A DNA stretch of 64,000 bases. Origin: Pseudogymnoascus destructans. Its lineage: Eukaryota; Ascomycota; Leotiomycetes; Thelebolales; Thelebolaceae. Positions 1 through 11,639 of this stretch are shown here, piece after piece. The notes under the pieces are model-generated. The model had not been told where the DNA came from. It worked only from the letters and a program-made list of their open reading frames with translations, and did not search any database. How positions within the stretch are numbered: position 1 is the stretch's first letter; every line of letters begins with the position of its first letter. A program made the translations under genes and the position numbers. The DNA is taken from the NCBI RefSeq assembly GCF_001641265.1, contig NW_020167530.1:372001-436000 (forward strand). Reading direction: 5' to 3'.

Positions 1-317
1 ACATGAAGTTTCAACCTACTGATGTATGTAGTCGGCCACAAGTGGCCATGACCAGGGACACTGAAGCTTGTAGAATAGAAACATAGTCAAACTTACTGGT
101 AATGCGATACATAAGTATGTGCCACCTATGATAGTCGCCCGAAGACACTCCACGAAGTGCTCATAGCAAAGTGCCCAAAACAGGGCCAAAATCAGGCTGG
201 GGAAATGCACGTTTTGTTTTTTCAAAAATCCAAAGAACCCCCCTTTGGACTCTGAAAACCCCATACGGCGAGAGCAAAAACGCCCAGGGAGCGCTCATGC
301 CCGGCGTCGAAAGGTGA

Positions 318-380
318 CTAGAGTTTTGTGTTTTGGGTCAGTAGAATTTAGGGAATTCGGTGAGAGGATAGAGGACTTAC
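318..380 (-). other. Isolated fungal intron signature in an unassigned minus-strand gene fragment
   Basis: On the minus strand there is a good intron: donor GTAAGT at 380-375, branch point TACTGAC, acceptor CTAG ending at 318, 63 nt in all. The flanking sequence (about 732-383 upstream, 317-1 downstream) has short open stretches in several frames. A hydrophobic stretch is encoded near 264-16. I could not join the pieces into one recognisable protein. It is probably the remains or the edge of a spliced gene running off the left end. The rest of 1-760 holds nothing else I can name. Confidence 0.3.
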
Positions 381-760
381 CTGGGACCAGCAATGTCGAA
401 GAGGAGCGCTCTATGGTCGAGCTGGTTGGTGGATTGCGATGAGGGTGGGGGAGCTTTGGATAATGCCTATGACAATTGGGGACCGTTCGGCAATACAAGG
501 TGATGGCTGGGAGCCATTCATGGCCGACTTTAAATATCCTGGGAGTGGCCGCGCCAGGCGGAGTATCATGCTCATGTTTGGGGGGAGGGGTTTCGATGGC
601 GAGGAGGAGGTCAGAGATATTTGAGTTTGCAGGCAGCTTGGTGAGCATGCCAGCCAGGGTGGCCATTGTGTCGAAGAGCGAGAAGCCAGAGATATTTGCC
701 TTCGAAAGGCAAGCCCGATGGATATGGCTCAATTAAGCTGTCAATAGTGGCAGACTTGAA

Positions 761-3384
761 TGTAATGGTGGGTGCACCAGATGTGAGAATCTAGCCACCC
801 AAGGAAGGGATAATTTTACTAAGACAACACACTGTCTTAGGGAATAGAGCCAAAGGGTCGTAGCTTAGACTATTCCACAACGCAGCAATCAGGTGTATGA
901 TGTAGTGGAGTGGTTTAGACAAGTTGTAACAAATGTTGAGTCTGAGAACTCAGGGATAAGTCAGAGGTTAGCACCTCACTGACTTTTCAGAAACAAGGAG
1001 TAACAAGATCAATGCTTGGAAGCTTGGAAAAGACGTGGAAGTATGTGATAGTTGATTTACTGTATTGTCTGCTTGCCCTTTCTTAAGGAAAGGGCAATCC
1101 TATTTATGCTAAAGGAGTGTAGTTCTCTCATTTTCCAAGACTTTCCATAACTAACCAGGCTTGGTAACTGTAGTCGACGTAAGAGAATCCCATAGAACTA
1201 TCTCCTAGTCAGAGTACCCCTATAGACAGATTATGTCATAACTTAACCAATCTTGTGGGTAACTAAGGAGTGATGATGTGTAATGAATCATAGATGGTTG
1301 TAGAAGCTTTTGGAGCTATCGTTCATGTTCCTAGGCCTCTAGTTGATAGAGATATGTCATGTGTAGATTAGCCCAGTAATTAAGGAGTGATGTCATGTAA
1401 TGAATCATAGAGGGTTGTAGCAATCGTTGAGTAGTATTGCTCTTGTTGTTGGTGTGACAAGCCAAAATATGTATAGTGACTTGTAGGTTTGAGGGGGAGA
1501 TTTCTAAGTTTGCTCTTGAGTTTGATAGCAAACTGAGTACAACGAATGTCGGTATGACACAAGTCACTATACATATTTTGGCTTGTCACACCAATACTAC
1601 TCAACAATTGCTATAACCCTCTAGGATTCATTACACGTCATTGCTCCTTAGTTACTGGGCCGATATGACCACATAGCATATCTCTACAACCCTCTATGAT
1701 TCATTACATGACATCATGTAATGGTGGGTGCACCAGATGTGAGAATCTAGCCACCCAAGGAAGGGATGATTTTACTAAGACAACACACTGTCTTAGAAAA
1801 AAGAGCCAAAGGGTCGTAGCTTAGACTATTCCACAACGCAGCAATCAGGTGTGTGATGTAGTGAAGTGGTTCAGACAAGTTGCAACAAATGTTGAGTCTG
1901 GGAACTCAGGGGTAAGTCAGAGGTCAACACCTCACTGACTTTTCAGAAACAAGGAGTAACAAGATGAATGCTTGGAAGCTTGGAAAAGACGTGGAAGTAT
2001 GTGATAGTCGATTTACTGTATTGTCTGCTTGCCCTTTCTTAAGGAAAGGGCAATCCTATTTATGCTAAAGGAGTGTAGTTCTATCATTTTCCAAGACTTT
2101 CCATGACTTACCAGGCTTGGTAACTGTAGTCGACGTAAGAGAATCCCATAGAACCATCTCTTAGGTTCATAGCCTATAGGAAGTAAAAGGAGGTCCAAGG
2201 TCAGAGTACCCCTATAGACAAATTATGTCATAGACAAATTATGTCATAGACAAATTATGTCATAGACAAATTATGTCATAGACAAATTATGTCATAGACA
2301 AATTATGTCATAGACAAATTATGTCATAGACAAATTATGTCATAACTTAACCAATCTTGTGGGTAACTAAAGAGCGATGACATGTAATGAATCATAGAGG
2401 TTCGTAGGAGCTTTTAGAGCTATCGTTCATGCTCCTAGGCATCTAGTTGGTAGAGATATGTCATGTGGTAGTATGAGTGATGTCATGTAATGAATCATAG
2501 AGGGTTGTAGAGATATGCTATGTGGTAATATCGGCCCAGTAACTAAGGAGCGATGACGTGTAATGAATCATAGATGGTTGTAGCAATCGTTGAGTAGTAT
2601 TGCTCTTGTTGTTGGTGTGATAAGCCAAAATATGTATAGTGACTTGTAGGTTTGAGGAGGAGATTTCCAAGTTTGCTCTTGAGTTTGATAGCAAACTGAG
2701 TGCAACGAATGTCAGTATGACACATCACTCCTTAGTTACTGGGCTAATACTACACATGACATATCTCTATCAACTAGAGGCCTAGGAACATGAACGATAG
2801 CTCCAAAAGCTTCTACAACCATCTATGATTCATTACACGTCATCACTCCTTAGTTACCCACAAGATTGGTTAAGTTATGACATAATCTGTCTATAGGGGT
2901 ACTCTGACCTTGGACCTCCTTTCACTTCCTATAGGCTAGGAACCTAGGAGATGGTTCTATGGGATTCTCTTACGTCGACTACAGCTACCAAGCCTGGTTA
3001 GTCATGGAAAGTCTTGGAAAATAAGAGAACTATACTCCTTTAGCATAAATAGGATTGCCCTTTCCTTAATTAAGGGCAAGCAGACAATACAGTAAATCGA
3101 CTATCACATACTTCCACGTCTTTTCCAAGCTTCCAAGCATTGATCTTGTTACTCCTTGTTTCTGAAAAGTCAGTGACCTCTGACTTATCCCTGAGTTCTC
3201 AGACTCAACATTTTGTTACAACTTGTCTAAACCACTCCACTACATCATACACCTGATTGCTGCGTTGTGGAATAGTCTAAGCTACGACCCTTTGGCTCTT
3301 CTTCCTAAGACAGTGTGTTGTCTTAGTAAAATCATCCATTCCTTGGGTGGCTAGATTCTCACATCTGGTGCACCCACCATTACA
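761..3384. repeat. Complex of long palindromic/LTR-like repeats
   Basis: The same unit, beginning TGTAATGGTGGGTGCACCAG, starts at 761 (forward), again at 1717 (forward), and is present inverted with its outer end at 3384. The forward copy from 1717 and the inverted copy ending at 3384 form a giant palindrome with roughly 650-800 bp arms centred near 2.6-2.7 kb. The 761 copy folds back on itself at 1560-1716. Ends of the form TG...CA suggest LTR derivation, but no gag/pol reading frame, primer site or convincing target duplication is visible. A foldback element or rearranged solo LTRs are the alternatives. It abuts the truncated transposase exactly at 3384/3385. Confidence 0.7.
2216..2343. repeat. 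16-bp tandem repeat, 8 copies
   Basis: The unit AGACAAATTATGTCAT recurs every 16 bp from 2216 to 2343. The sister copies of the surrounding long repeat (near 1228 and, inverted, near 2890) have only one such unit. The expansion is therefore private to this copy. Confidence 0.95.
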
Positions 3385-4214
3385 ACACCCTTCGTACGGT
3401 CCTTTGTATGTTTCTCGAAGACGTCTGTAAGCCACGCGAGAGCTAAAGAGTCGTCCGTCCACCCCTTATCACTTAGCGCAATTGTCCAATCTTGTGGGAG
3501 TAGATCTGTGTACCAAGTTGAGATATGAACCTTTCCTTCAAAGATGACCATTGGCGGTAGGCTCCAGCCAGACGACGACACAGATTCAATAACCGTAACC
3601 CATTCGCGGTTCCCTGGTTGAATAGATACTGGACGGCTAGCTCTTTCAGAACCTGTAATAACCTTTGCGGTCGAAATTACGCCCATTTGGAAACCTGTCT
3701 TGTCGAAGTTATAGATATCCTCGTCTTGGATCCCGTATTTTGCAACCGTATTTTGTACAAGCCGAAACCAGTCTCGAATAATTGTAGGATCTTCGCATTT
3801 AGCCTGTTGGTAATCGTATTTACGGTTGTACTTTGATTGGAGGGAGTCATGGCGCTGTACGAAGTTATGAACCCAGCACTTGCCAACCGTAAGGAGACTA
3901 TCGCGGTCCGTATTCGATCGTTTTTTAAGGAGAAGATTCGCCATTTGCTGGATAGAGCTACTTCTAACAGGTAAGCCTCGTTCATCCATAGACAATATCC
4001 ACTTAATAAGAGTTTCCTCCTCTGTGGATGAAAGTTTGGTATTTGCAGCTCGTAAACCTCTCCGCGCGCGTCCTCCCTTGACGCGATATCGAAGGGTTGA
4101 AGCTGGAATATCGTACGCGTCTGCGGCCGCCCGTAAACTTGTAAAATAGCCATCTTTGTGTGCCTGAAGTGCAAGAGCAATTCACCCCTCTTTGTAGGTC
4201 GATTGAGCGTCCAT
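3385..4214 (-). pseudogene. Pogo/Fot1-type (DDE_1) transposase, 3'-truncated and carrying a nonsense codon
   Basis: Reading on the minus strand from an ATG at 4214, the frame encodes an N-terminal helix-turn-helix (psq-type, around DAYDIPASTLRYRVKGG) and a CENP-B-like segment. The start of the DDE core follows, with YNFDKTGFQMG in place of the usual NFDETG. Codon 11 (4184-4182) is TGA where CGA (Arg) is likely. The Glu-to-Lys change in the first catalytic block is also a transition. Both fit RIP. The frame then runs open to 3385, where the palindromic repeat begins, so the second and third catalytic acidic residues and the C-terminus are missing. The element is not functional. The missing 3' half is not found on the far side of the repeat complex. 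Confidence 0.85.
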
Positions 4215-4264
4215 TAGTTGAGATAAGTGGAATTAAAGTAATGTAGACACGTAAAAAATGAGGG

Positions 4265-4385
4265 GGCGTGCGCAACTTGCATATATGCGCAACTTGCTTA
4301 TGAAGTACGTTATACGCTTTATCAATAATCATGATTATGATTACGACTAAATAATCATGATTTAATTGATTTTCTAACCCTGTTT
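4265..4385 (-). repeat. 5' terminal region of the pogo element (subterminal and terminal repeats)
   Basis: Upstream of the transposase start lie two direct copies of GCGCAACTTGC at 4270-4297. An AT-rich terminal block with interleaved AATCATGATTATG palindromes follows at 4313-4382. The terminal block is nearly identical to 43515-43590. A diverged inverted counterpart with GCAAGTTGCACAC repeats sits at 40.88-41.04 kb. These look like ends of one pogo subfamily. Confidence 0.65.
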
Positions 4386-4390
4386 ATAGC

Positions 4391-4917
4391 CCTGGCAATT
4401 TATCTTGTGCACATAGGAACTTAAAATATGGAAGATAGAAGCATTTCATTTGATACACGTCTCTTTGACCCTGATTATTTCTACACTTCAATCCCGTTTA
4501 GTTTCTTATATTTCATGTTTGTCCATCTGTTCTACCTACGCCGGAGATGTGCATTAAAAGCTCTCGAAAAGCCTGGGGGATATGGGCTGAGATACTCATT
4601 AGATAGGCCATGCGGCAGGTTTTGCACCTGGTCTGCGTCTTGGAACAAGATCGCAACCAGGCACAAGCGTAATGTCAGGACACAACCTGGCGAGGGATTC
4701 CATGGCGAGGTTTGCGCGAATGACTCCGAAGAGAATTTGAACAAAAGTGCGAATGATACGGCAAAGCCGTGGCGCGAGGAAGCGCTGGTATTATAACCCG
4801 CGAGCACAATCCGGTCACAGCAAAGCTATAAGGGCGGTCGATAGGCACAAATTTGAGTTTCTTCCCGAAGTATATTTTCCCTTCTATAATACATATTCAT
4901 ACAGTCAGACGCATCTG
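4391..4917. other. Intergenic spacer, no gene recognised
   Basis: A plus-strand open stretch (4428-4796) encodes a composition with no recognisable domain and no intron signals. I treat it as chance. The right part is the 3' flank of MZM1. Confidence 0.4.
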
Positions 4918-5402
4918 TTATGAGCAGCACTTCTTGCCCTCAATCTTGACCTTCTGCCCGTTTGGCATTTTTATCGAATCGTTATCGCCCCTCTCCGTCT
5001 CAGCGTGTATCCGTAACTCTGCGACTATAGTTAGCTTCTGTAATCCGTAGAGATACGCTTTCAAGAAGGCCTGGGACGCAATAATTGGCGCAGATGTATA
5101 TGGACAGAGACACCTACTGTACTTGTTATCGCCAACGTTCTTTCCCTGCACAATATTCTCTCTCAAGATCGCAGATACCTCTTTTGCATGTGTAATAGCC
5201 TTTGCCGCAAGAGGATCTTCTGGAGCAAGTGATGCGTTCTCCCGGAATGCACCGCGTGCCTGAGCTTGGGCGGCGTGGATTAGATGGGTGTCCCCTGTGT
5301 CAATTGTAAGCAAACATTGTAAGTAGCTGGTGAAGAGGATTACATACCCTCAAATGCCAGCCGCGCCGAACGTAATAAATGCCTATAAGCTTGAAGCGCC
5401 AT
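4918..5402 (-). CDS. MZM1: Mitochondrial zinc maintenance protein 1 (LYR-family complex III assembly factor)
   Basis: Three exons on the minus strand: 5402-5348, 5294-5118 and 5018-4918, joined through GTATGT...CAG and GTAGGT...CAG introns, encoding 110 residues. The start gives MALQAYRHLLRSARLAFEG, with the LYR-type signature near the N-terminus. The helical middle contains AQAQARGAFREN and ILRENIVQGK, and the end reads YKLRIHAETERGDND then KMPNGQKVKIEG. This order and length match fungal Mzm1, a matrix protein that stabilises the Rieske protein Rip1 during bc1 complex assembly. Splice phases agree at both junctions (phase 1). It is divergent from ZUO1 with 224 bp between starts. Confidence 0.93.
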
Positions 5403-5626
5403 ACTTTAGTTGCCCCGTAAATTTGATTATAGCCAGGAAGTTCGAGTTGGGCCCATCGACCTAGACTTTCGACGTTGCGGCACCCCATGACAGGGGTCGG
5501 TCGCATGGCGTTACTGATTTTCCGACCCGGCTCCACAATCGAATTATTTCTGGTGGGCTACTCCAACCCCGGAGATTTTTATCTATCAAACGCAACGATC
5601 TGAGAAAACAAGTAATCGACATCAAA
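5403..5626. promoter_or_regulatory. Divergent intergenic promoter region MZM1/ZUO1
   Basis: A 224-bp spacer lies between the two start codons and must hold both promoters. I see no clear TATA box or recognisable operator. Confidence 0.5.
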
Positions 5627-7008
5627 ATGAGTGTTGCACAAGTTTCCCTCCCCCTCCCAATCCTTCCATCCGGATGGGCTGCGGACAAGGACTTCAAGGC
5701 TGTCGGCACTGTCTCCCGTGCTGTCGACCGCAGCATTGAGCCTGTCGGCCCACACTTTCTGGCCCACGCCCGTCGTGCCCGTCACAAGCGCACCTTCTCT
5801 GAGGATGATCGCATCCAGGCCCAGAACATTGTGAAGAAGGTTGAGGATGATGATGCTGGTGAGATCAGTGAGCCTGAGGACCCATCCATGCTCCTCCGTG
5901 ATGCCAAGGACTGGAAGGTAAGCTTTGTGTCTAACTTGCATTGATCGCCGTGCTAACAACCACCTAGCAACAAGATCACTACGCTGTTCTTGGTCTTTCC
6001 AAGTACCGCTACAAGGCTTCTGAGGACCAGATCAAGCGCGCCCACCGCAAGAAGGTTCTCCGCCATCACCCAGATAAGAAGGCTGCCGCTGGCTCCACCG
6101 AGGATGACAGCTTCTTCAAGTGCATCCAGAAGGCCACCGAGGTCCTCCTCGACCCCACCAAGCGCCGCCAGTTCGACTCCGTCGATGAGCGCGCCGATGT
6201 CGAGCCCCCGAGCAAGAAGAAGTCCCAAGCCGGCAACTTCTACAAGCTCTGGAGCCCCGTCTTCAAGGCCGAGGGCCGCTTCTCCAAGACCCAGCCCGTC
6301 CCAAGGCTCGGCGACGAGAACTCCACCAAGGAGGAGGTCGAGACCTTCTACAACTTCTGGTACAGCTTCGACTCGTGGCGCTCGTTCGAGTACCAAGACG
6401 AGGATGTGCCTGATGACAACGAGAACCGCGACCAGAAGCGCCACATGGAGCGCAAGAACAACAACGCTCGCAAGAAGAAGAAGGTCGAGGATAACGCACG
6501 CCTGCGCAAGCTGCTAGATGAGGCATCTGCGATGGACGAGCGCATCAAGAAGTTCCGCAACGAGGCCAACGCCACCAAGAACAAGAAGAAGATCGAGCGC
6601 GAGGCTGCCGAGAAGAAGGCCGCTGAGGAGGCCAAGGCACAGAAGGAAGCTGAGGCCGCGGCTTCACTGAAGGCTGAGGAGGCTGCCAAGGCCGAGCGCG
6701 AGCAGGGCAAGAAGGCTAAGGAGGCCGCGAAGAACGCTGTTAAGAAGAACAAGCGTGTCCTCAAGGGCTCGGTCAAGGATGCCAACTACTTCGTCTCTGG
6801 CGATGCTCCGGCCTCTGCTATTGACGGTGTGCTCAACGACGTTGACCTCATCCAGGGCAAGATCGATGCTGATGAGATTGCGGCTCTTGCTGGCAAGCTC
6901 AACGGCCTTAAGGTCGCTGACGAGATCAAGAGCGTCTGGTCTGAGGAGGTTAAGAGGCTCGTTGCAGCTGGCAAGCTCAAGGATGGAGAGGCCAAGACTC
7001 TTGCTTAG
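5627..7008 (+). CDS. ZUO1: Zuotin, ribosome-associated J-protein (RAC subunit)
   Basis: Exons 5627-5917 and 5968-7008 (GTAAGC donor, CTAAC branch point, CTAG acceptor) give 443 residues, close to yeast Zuo1. After an N-terminal leader, the J domain begins right after the intron (QQDHYAVLGLSKYRYK) and contains HHPDKK, the HPD motif needed to stimulate Hsp70 ATPase. The zuotin homology segment follows (FYNFWYSFDSWRSFEY), then a long Lys/Glu/Ala-rich charged helix of about 110 residues that binds the ribosome. A C-terminal helical bundle begins around VKDANYF. In yeast it pairs with Ssz1 and recruits Ssb at the tunnel exit. Strongly codon-biased GC3 suggests high expression. Confidence 0.95.
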
Positions 7009-7398
7009 AGGTCATAATGCTCTGGTACTTGCACTGCTGCTGCTTGCACTGGTTTTACTGGCTTAGCGAATGCCGGAAGTTACTGGATAAAACAATGGTC
7101 ACGTTGTGAAGATGATACGATATCAGATGAGGGGATGACTTTAGATTAGATTGTGTAGATGGATGTTTCTGTATACATTTCCTAACAATAGAGCCTCTTC
7201 AGTTATATATTTTTGTCTATATTAGAGCCCGGTGGATGACCCTCGTACGGTTGGTTAAAGGCGAACGGGTGGGTATCTTTCGTCTATCCGCTTTGCTTAG
7301 TCTTACATCTATTTACAAATATTCCGCCTTCTCCGGTCTTAGACTTTCTACCTAGACTCCAAATATCTTCACGCCTTAGATCCTCAGCCCGTACCTCC
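7009..7398. other. Convergent 3' spacer ZUO1/HER2
   Basis: 390 bp between two stop codons, AT-richer than the flanking genes. It must contain both 3' ends. There are no ORFs or repeats of note. Confidence 0.5.
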
Positions 7399-9071
7399 CT
7401 ACTTGTCACCAAACCCTATTGGTCTCTTAAACCCATACCTCCTCACTGCATTTCCCCTCATTTTCGCCCACCTCTCTTCCAGCTTTTCCAGCTTCGACGG
7501 CCACTCCACCCCCGCCGCGACCATGGACCCCACATTAATAACATGAAAATCGTCATAATATTGCCCAATAACCTGCATGCCCACGAACCCCACGTTGCCC
7601 TTCTCCCTCGCCTCCTCCGCGATCGGCACCGGCACCGATATCGCCGGCAGGCCCGCCAGCGACGCGGGGACTGTGAACACATCGTTGGTGTAGCCCGCGA
7701 GCGAGCCCTGGGACCTCACGTCTTTTATTAACGGCGGCAGCGTCGGCGCCGTCGGGACGACTAGCACGTCGACCTGCGCGGGGCCGAGCTTGCTGTCCAT
7801 TTCCGTCATCTCGGGCATGTCGGCGAGATCGAATTGCTTTTCTGGGTGCAGGGGATTTGCCACAGCGAAGACGCGGTCGAAGTCGCGCTGGACGAGGCGG
7901 CGGACGCGCTGGGCTTGCACGAAGAAGTTGTCCATGGCGGAGGCGCTGAGGGAGTAAGTGCCGAGGAGGATGCGGCGGCGGACTTCGTCGCCGAAGCCTG
8001 CGCCGCGGGTGGACGCGTAGAGGACGCCAGTGGGGTTGTCGGAGGCGTCTTCGCGGGAGCCGTAGCGGACGCCGTCGAACTTGGCGAGGTTGGAGGAGGC
8101 CTCGGCGGCGGCGATGATGTAGTAGGCGCTCAGGGCATGCTTGGTGGAGGGTAGGGAGACGGGGACGATGGCGTGGCCGTGGGAGCGGAGGGTGTCGAGG
8201 GTGCGTTGCCAGGTGTGGCGGACGGCGGGGGAGAGCTCGGCGATGTTGTATTCGGCAGGCACGCCGATGCGGAGGGGCTTGGTGTCTGTTACGGGCCAGC
8301 GGCCGAGGCGTGCTTCTTCACGGCGGATGGCATCGGACATGCGCTTGATGGCGGGCTCCATTGGGGTTGTGGGGTCGCGGGATCGTAGATCCTGCCCGGC
8401 CAGCAGGAATACGGTCATATCCTCTGGGTTTTTGCAGAAGAGGCCTACGGTGTCGAGGCTGTGGGCGTAAGGGACTACGCCGTGACGAGAGATGCGGCCG
8501 TATGAGGGCTTGAGGCCGGTAACGCCGCTGTATGCGGCGGGGAGTCGGACGGAGCCACCGGTGTCTGTTCCTAGAGCGGCCTGCACGGAGCCGCTTGCTA
8601 CGGCTTGTGCGCTACCGCCGGAGCTGCCGCCGGCAGAATACGCCTCGAATGGCGGAGAGTTTGTGACGGCGCCGTAGTGAGAGTTAACTGAGTGAGACCC
8701 CATGCCGAATTCGTCCATGTTCGTTTTGCTGGCGACCACGGCGCCGCCCCGCTGGTACAAACTTTTGATGACATCGGCATCGAACGGGGGCTCATAGTCT
8801 TTGAGAAAGTTGGAGGCGCAGGTAGTTTCAAAGGATGTTGTGGAGATATTGTCCTTCACGGCAAGTATCTTGAATCTATTGGGGAGTATTGTAGGGCGAT
8901 CTGGGCTGGTTAGTGACGGAGAATGTGTGTTGGGGGGGGGCTCTTACATAGCTTCCATTTCCGAAAGGATTTCTCGCGGCGGATGAAGGCATTGGAAGGG
9001 GAGTTGCGGGGCCCTCTCTTCAATCCAGCTTTGGCCACCGCCACAACCTTTTCGGATATCCGTGACCCCAT
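7399..9071 (-). CDS. HER2: Glutamyl-tRNA(Gln) amidotransferase subunit A, mitochondrial
   Basis: Exons 9071-8948 and 8900-7399 flank a 47-nt intron (GTAAGA, CACTAAC, CCCAG), giving 541 residues. It is an amidase-signature enzyme. The catalytic Lys is in ILAVKDNIS (about residue 58), the second Lys and cis-Ser region in AGGSSGGSAQ, and the Ser nucleophile in TDTGGSVRLPA. The GatA-typical segment TNMDEFGMGSHSVNSHYG is also present. In the GatFAB complex it releases ammonia from glutamine so that misacylated Glu-tRNA(Gln) becomes Gln-tRNA(Gln) in mitochondria. The N-terminal 40 residues are basic, consistent with import. The chosen ATG is the first in frame before the intron. Its start lies 176 bp from the divergent phosphoesterase gene. 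Confidence 0.93.
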
Positions 9072-9247
9072 ACGAGGTGGTTGTCGAGAAGGTACAGCCT
9101 ACTTGGAGCTTCAGCCATGGGCGAAAGACTCAGTCGTGAAGCCACGCCCGAACAATTCTCCGAACGCCGATCACTGTAACCGGTGTGGGTATCCGATAAG
9201 GACCTCGGGCTCCCGACGTCCAACAGTCACAAACAACTTCCACACTG
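9072..9247. promoter_or_regulatory. Bidirectional promoter HER2/phosphoesterase
   Basis: The divergent start codons are only 176 bp apart, so the promoters must share this segment. No specific element is identified. Confidence 0.5.
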
Positions 9248-11155
9248 ATGACCATGCAACCATTAATATTAATAGCAGGGCTTCTGGCCCTGGGGGTAGA
9301 AGGTTCACAACCTTCTGCGCCAAAGCCAGTTGCGGCACCCATGAGGGAGCTCCCCTGGGGACAACTGAACTTCCTAGCTACGACGGATACCCATGGGTGG
9401 CTGGGAGGCCATTTACAAGAGTATGACTCTTGGTTGATTTTCACGGTCTTTGACTAACCGGTTACCAGATCCCAATACTCGGCCGACTGGGGAGACTACA
9501 TATCTTTCACTGAGCACATGCGGGCAGATGCCGACAGACGGGGCGTTGATTTACTAGTCGTCGACACAGGCGACAGAGTAGAAGGCAACGGGCTGTACGA
9601 CGGATCAGCCCCGAAGGGGTTATATATAAACGACATACTTCAACAGCAAGACATTGACATCCTCTGCTCCGGCAACCACGAGCTCTACAAAGTGCCTACC
9701 TCAGAGAGGGAGTACAACCAGACCGTCGCCAACTTCCCCGAGCAGTACATCGCCTCCAACATCGACATCCTGCACCCCACGACCGGCCAGCGCGTCCCCC
9801 TCTCCCGGCGGTACCGGCAATTCAAGACCAAGAACCAAGGGATCCACGTCCTCGCCTTCGGGTTCCTCTTCGACTTCACCGGCAACGCGCACAACACCTT
9901 CGTGCAGCGCGTCGAGGACACGGTGAAGGAAGACTGGTTCCAGCAGGCGATCCGCGAGCACGTCGACATCTTTGTGGTGATCGGCCACGTCCCCCCTCAC
10001 TCCCCGGAGTACCAGGCCGTCTTCTCCACTATCCGGAGCCAGAATTGGGACACGCCGATTCAGTTCTTCAGCGGGCACAGCCATGTGCGTGATTTTGCGA
10101 AGCTGGGTGATAAGGCGTATGCGCTGCAGAGCGGGCGGTATATGGAGACGGTGGGGTGGATGTCGGTGGATGGGATTAAGATTGGGGGGAAGGAGGTGGA
10201 TGCGGAGAGGGGGATGAAGTTCCAGAGACGGTATATCGATAATAACCTCTTCGGATACCACCACCACAGCGGACTGAACGCGTCCACCTTCCCCACCGAG
10301 CGCGGCATGAACGCCTCCCTCGCCATCGCCTCAGCGCGGAAGTCTATGAAATTAGATAAAGTTTTCGGATGCGCACCAGAGGACTTCTGGGTAAACCGCG
10401 CGCCCTACCCCAGCCCAACCAGCATCTTCAGCCTCCTCGTCGACTCGATCCTGCCCTCGATCCTCACCCCCGCCGACTCCCCCGCGAAACCCCGCATAGC
10501 CATCTTCAACACCGGCGGTCTCCGTTTTGATATCTTCAGAGGCACCTTTGCGAAGGACACCACCTACCTCATCTCCCCCTTCGACAACTCCTTCCGCGTC
10601 ATCCGCGACGTGCCCTGGGACGCGGCGAAGAAGGTGCTCCCCCTCATCAACGCGGGGGGGCAGGTATTCGCTGCTGACTCCGGGTCGCTCGAGGAGTGGA
10701 GACTCGCGCCGCCTCAGCAGATGGGAGTTCATGCTGACATCGTGGCCGAGGAAGGCGCGTCGCACTGGTCGCGCGGCGGGGCGCAGATGCCGTTAGGAGG
10801 CGGAAGCGGAAGGGAGGATGAGATGCCGCTAATCCCAGGCTACACGACCACCGACGACGGCGGGAAAGACGGGGACGACACAGTGCACGCGCCGCTGTCG
10901 TTCTACCGCGTCCCGAACGTGGTGGAGGCGCGGATGGGGTTCTCGACGGACGTGAGCGTGCCGGAGCCGGAGACGGTGGATGTGGTGTTTGTTGATTTCG
11001 TGGAGCCGTGGGTGCTGCTTGCGCTGCGGTTTGCGGGGAGGGGGTACGAGAAGGGGGAGGTGGAGGAGTGGATGGGTGGGAGGGGGTTTACGAGTATGTT
11101 GGTTGACTGGGTGGCGCGGGTGTGGGGGAAGGGGGATGGGGAGGGGGGGTGTTAG
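9248..11155 (+). CDS. Secreted/vacuolar calcineurin-like metallophosphoesterase, YHR202W-like (5'-nucleotidase fold)
   Basis: Exons 9248-9420 and 9469-11155 (GTATGA donor, CTAAC branch point, CAG acceptor) give 619 residues. An N-terminal hydrophobic stretch (PLILIAGLLALGVEG) looks like a signal peptide; a second in-frame ATG lies at 9254. Metal-binding motifs appear in order: TTDTHGW (Asp47/His49), VVDTGDRVEGN, CSGNHELY, VVIGHVPPHSPEY and FFSGHSHVRDF. A C-terminal 5'-nucleotidase-like domain follows (RIAIFNTGGLRFDIF). The arrangement matches the uncharacterised yeast vacuolar protein YHR202W. The substrate is unknown; phosphomonoester or nucleotide hydrolysis is inferred from the fold. The last 40 codons are very G-rich. 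Confidence 0.88.
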
Positions 11156-11589
11156 GGGAGGGGGAGTGAGTGTGTGTGGTGATGGGCTTAGATGCGGCTG
11201 TTGTGATTTAGATGTGTTTTGGTATGTATACCTTTGGGAAACAGTTTGTTAAGCCGCTGCTTGGAGTTATTTAGAGAAGGCCATAAGGGCATACCCCCTT
11301 TCCCACTACCTACAAATCCCCTACGCTCCTCCCCCCTTACGCACCCAACCACCCTCTCCTACCATCTACCCCCCCTTCCCACGTCGTCCCCGCAGACCCC
11401 ATCTCGTCTCGTCTCGTCCCAGCTCAGCCCAGCTCAGACCGCCGTTCGGGAACGGCACGTGGCACACCCCCCGTCCCGTCCTCCCGGCCTCGAGGTCCTC
11501 GCGAGGGTCGACGCGGTGAGACAACCCGCGTCATCGCGCGCGCACGCGCACACCGCCGCCGAGCCGCCCCCTTGCCTCCGGCTGTACCG
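11156..11589. other. 3' flank and pyrimidine-rich spacer without a gene
   Basis: No coding signal. From 11280 it becomes C/T-rich, then GC-rich, leading into a microsatellite. Confidence 0.4.
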
Positions 11590-11591
11590 CC

Positions 11592-11639
11592 GCGAGAGAG
11601 AGAGAGAGAGAGAGAGAGAGTGTGTGTGTGTGTGTGTGT
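11592..11639. repeat. (GA)n-(TG)n microsatellite
   Basis: About 14 GA dinucleotides run directly into about 10 TG dinucleotides. The run keeps several frames open, so the overlapping ORFs are not evidence of a gene. Confidence 0.95.

Noticed and set aside
4428..4796. Plus-strand 122-codon ORF downstream of the pogo terminus
   Set aside because: No recognisable domain, no introns and no conserved-looking patches.
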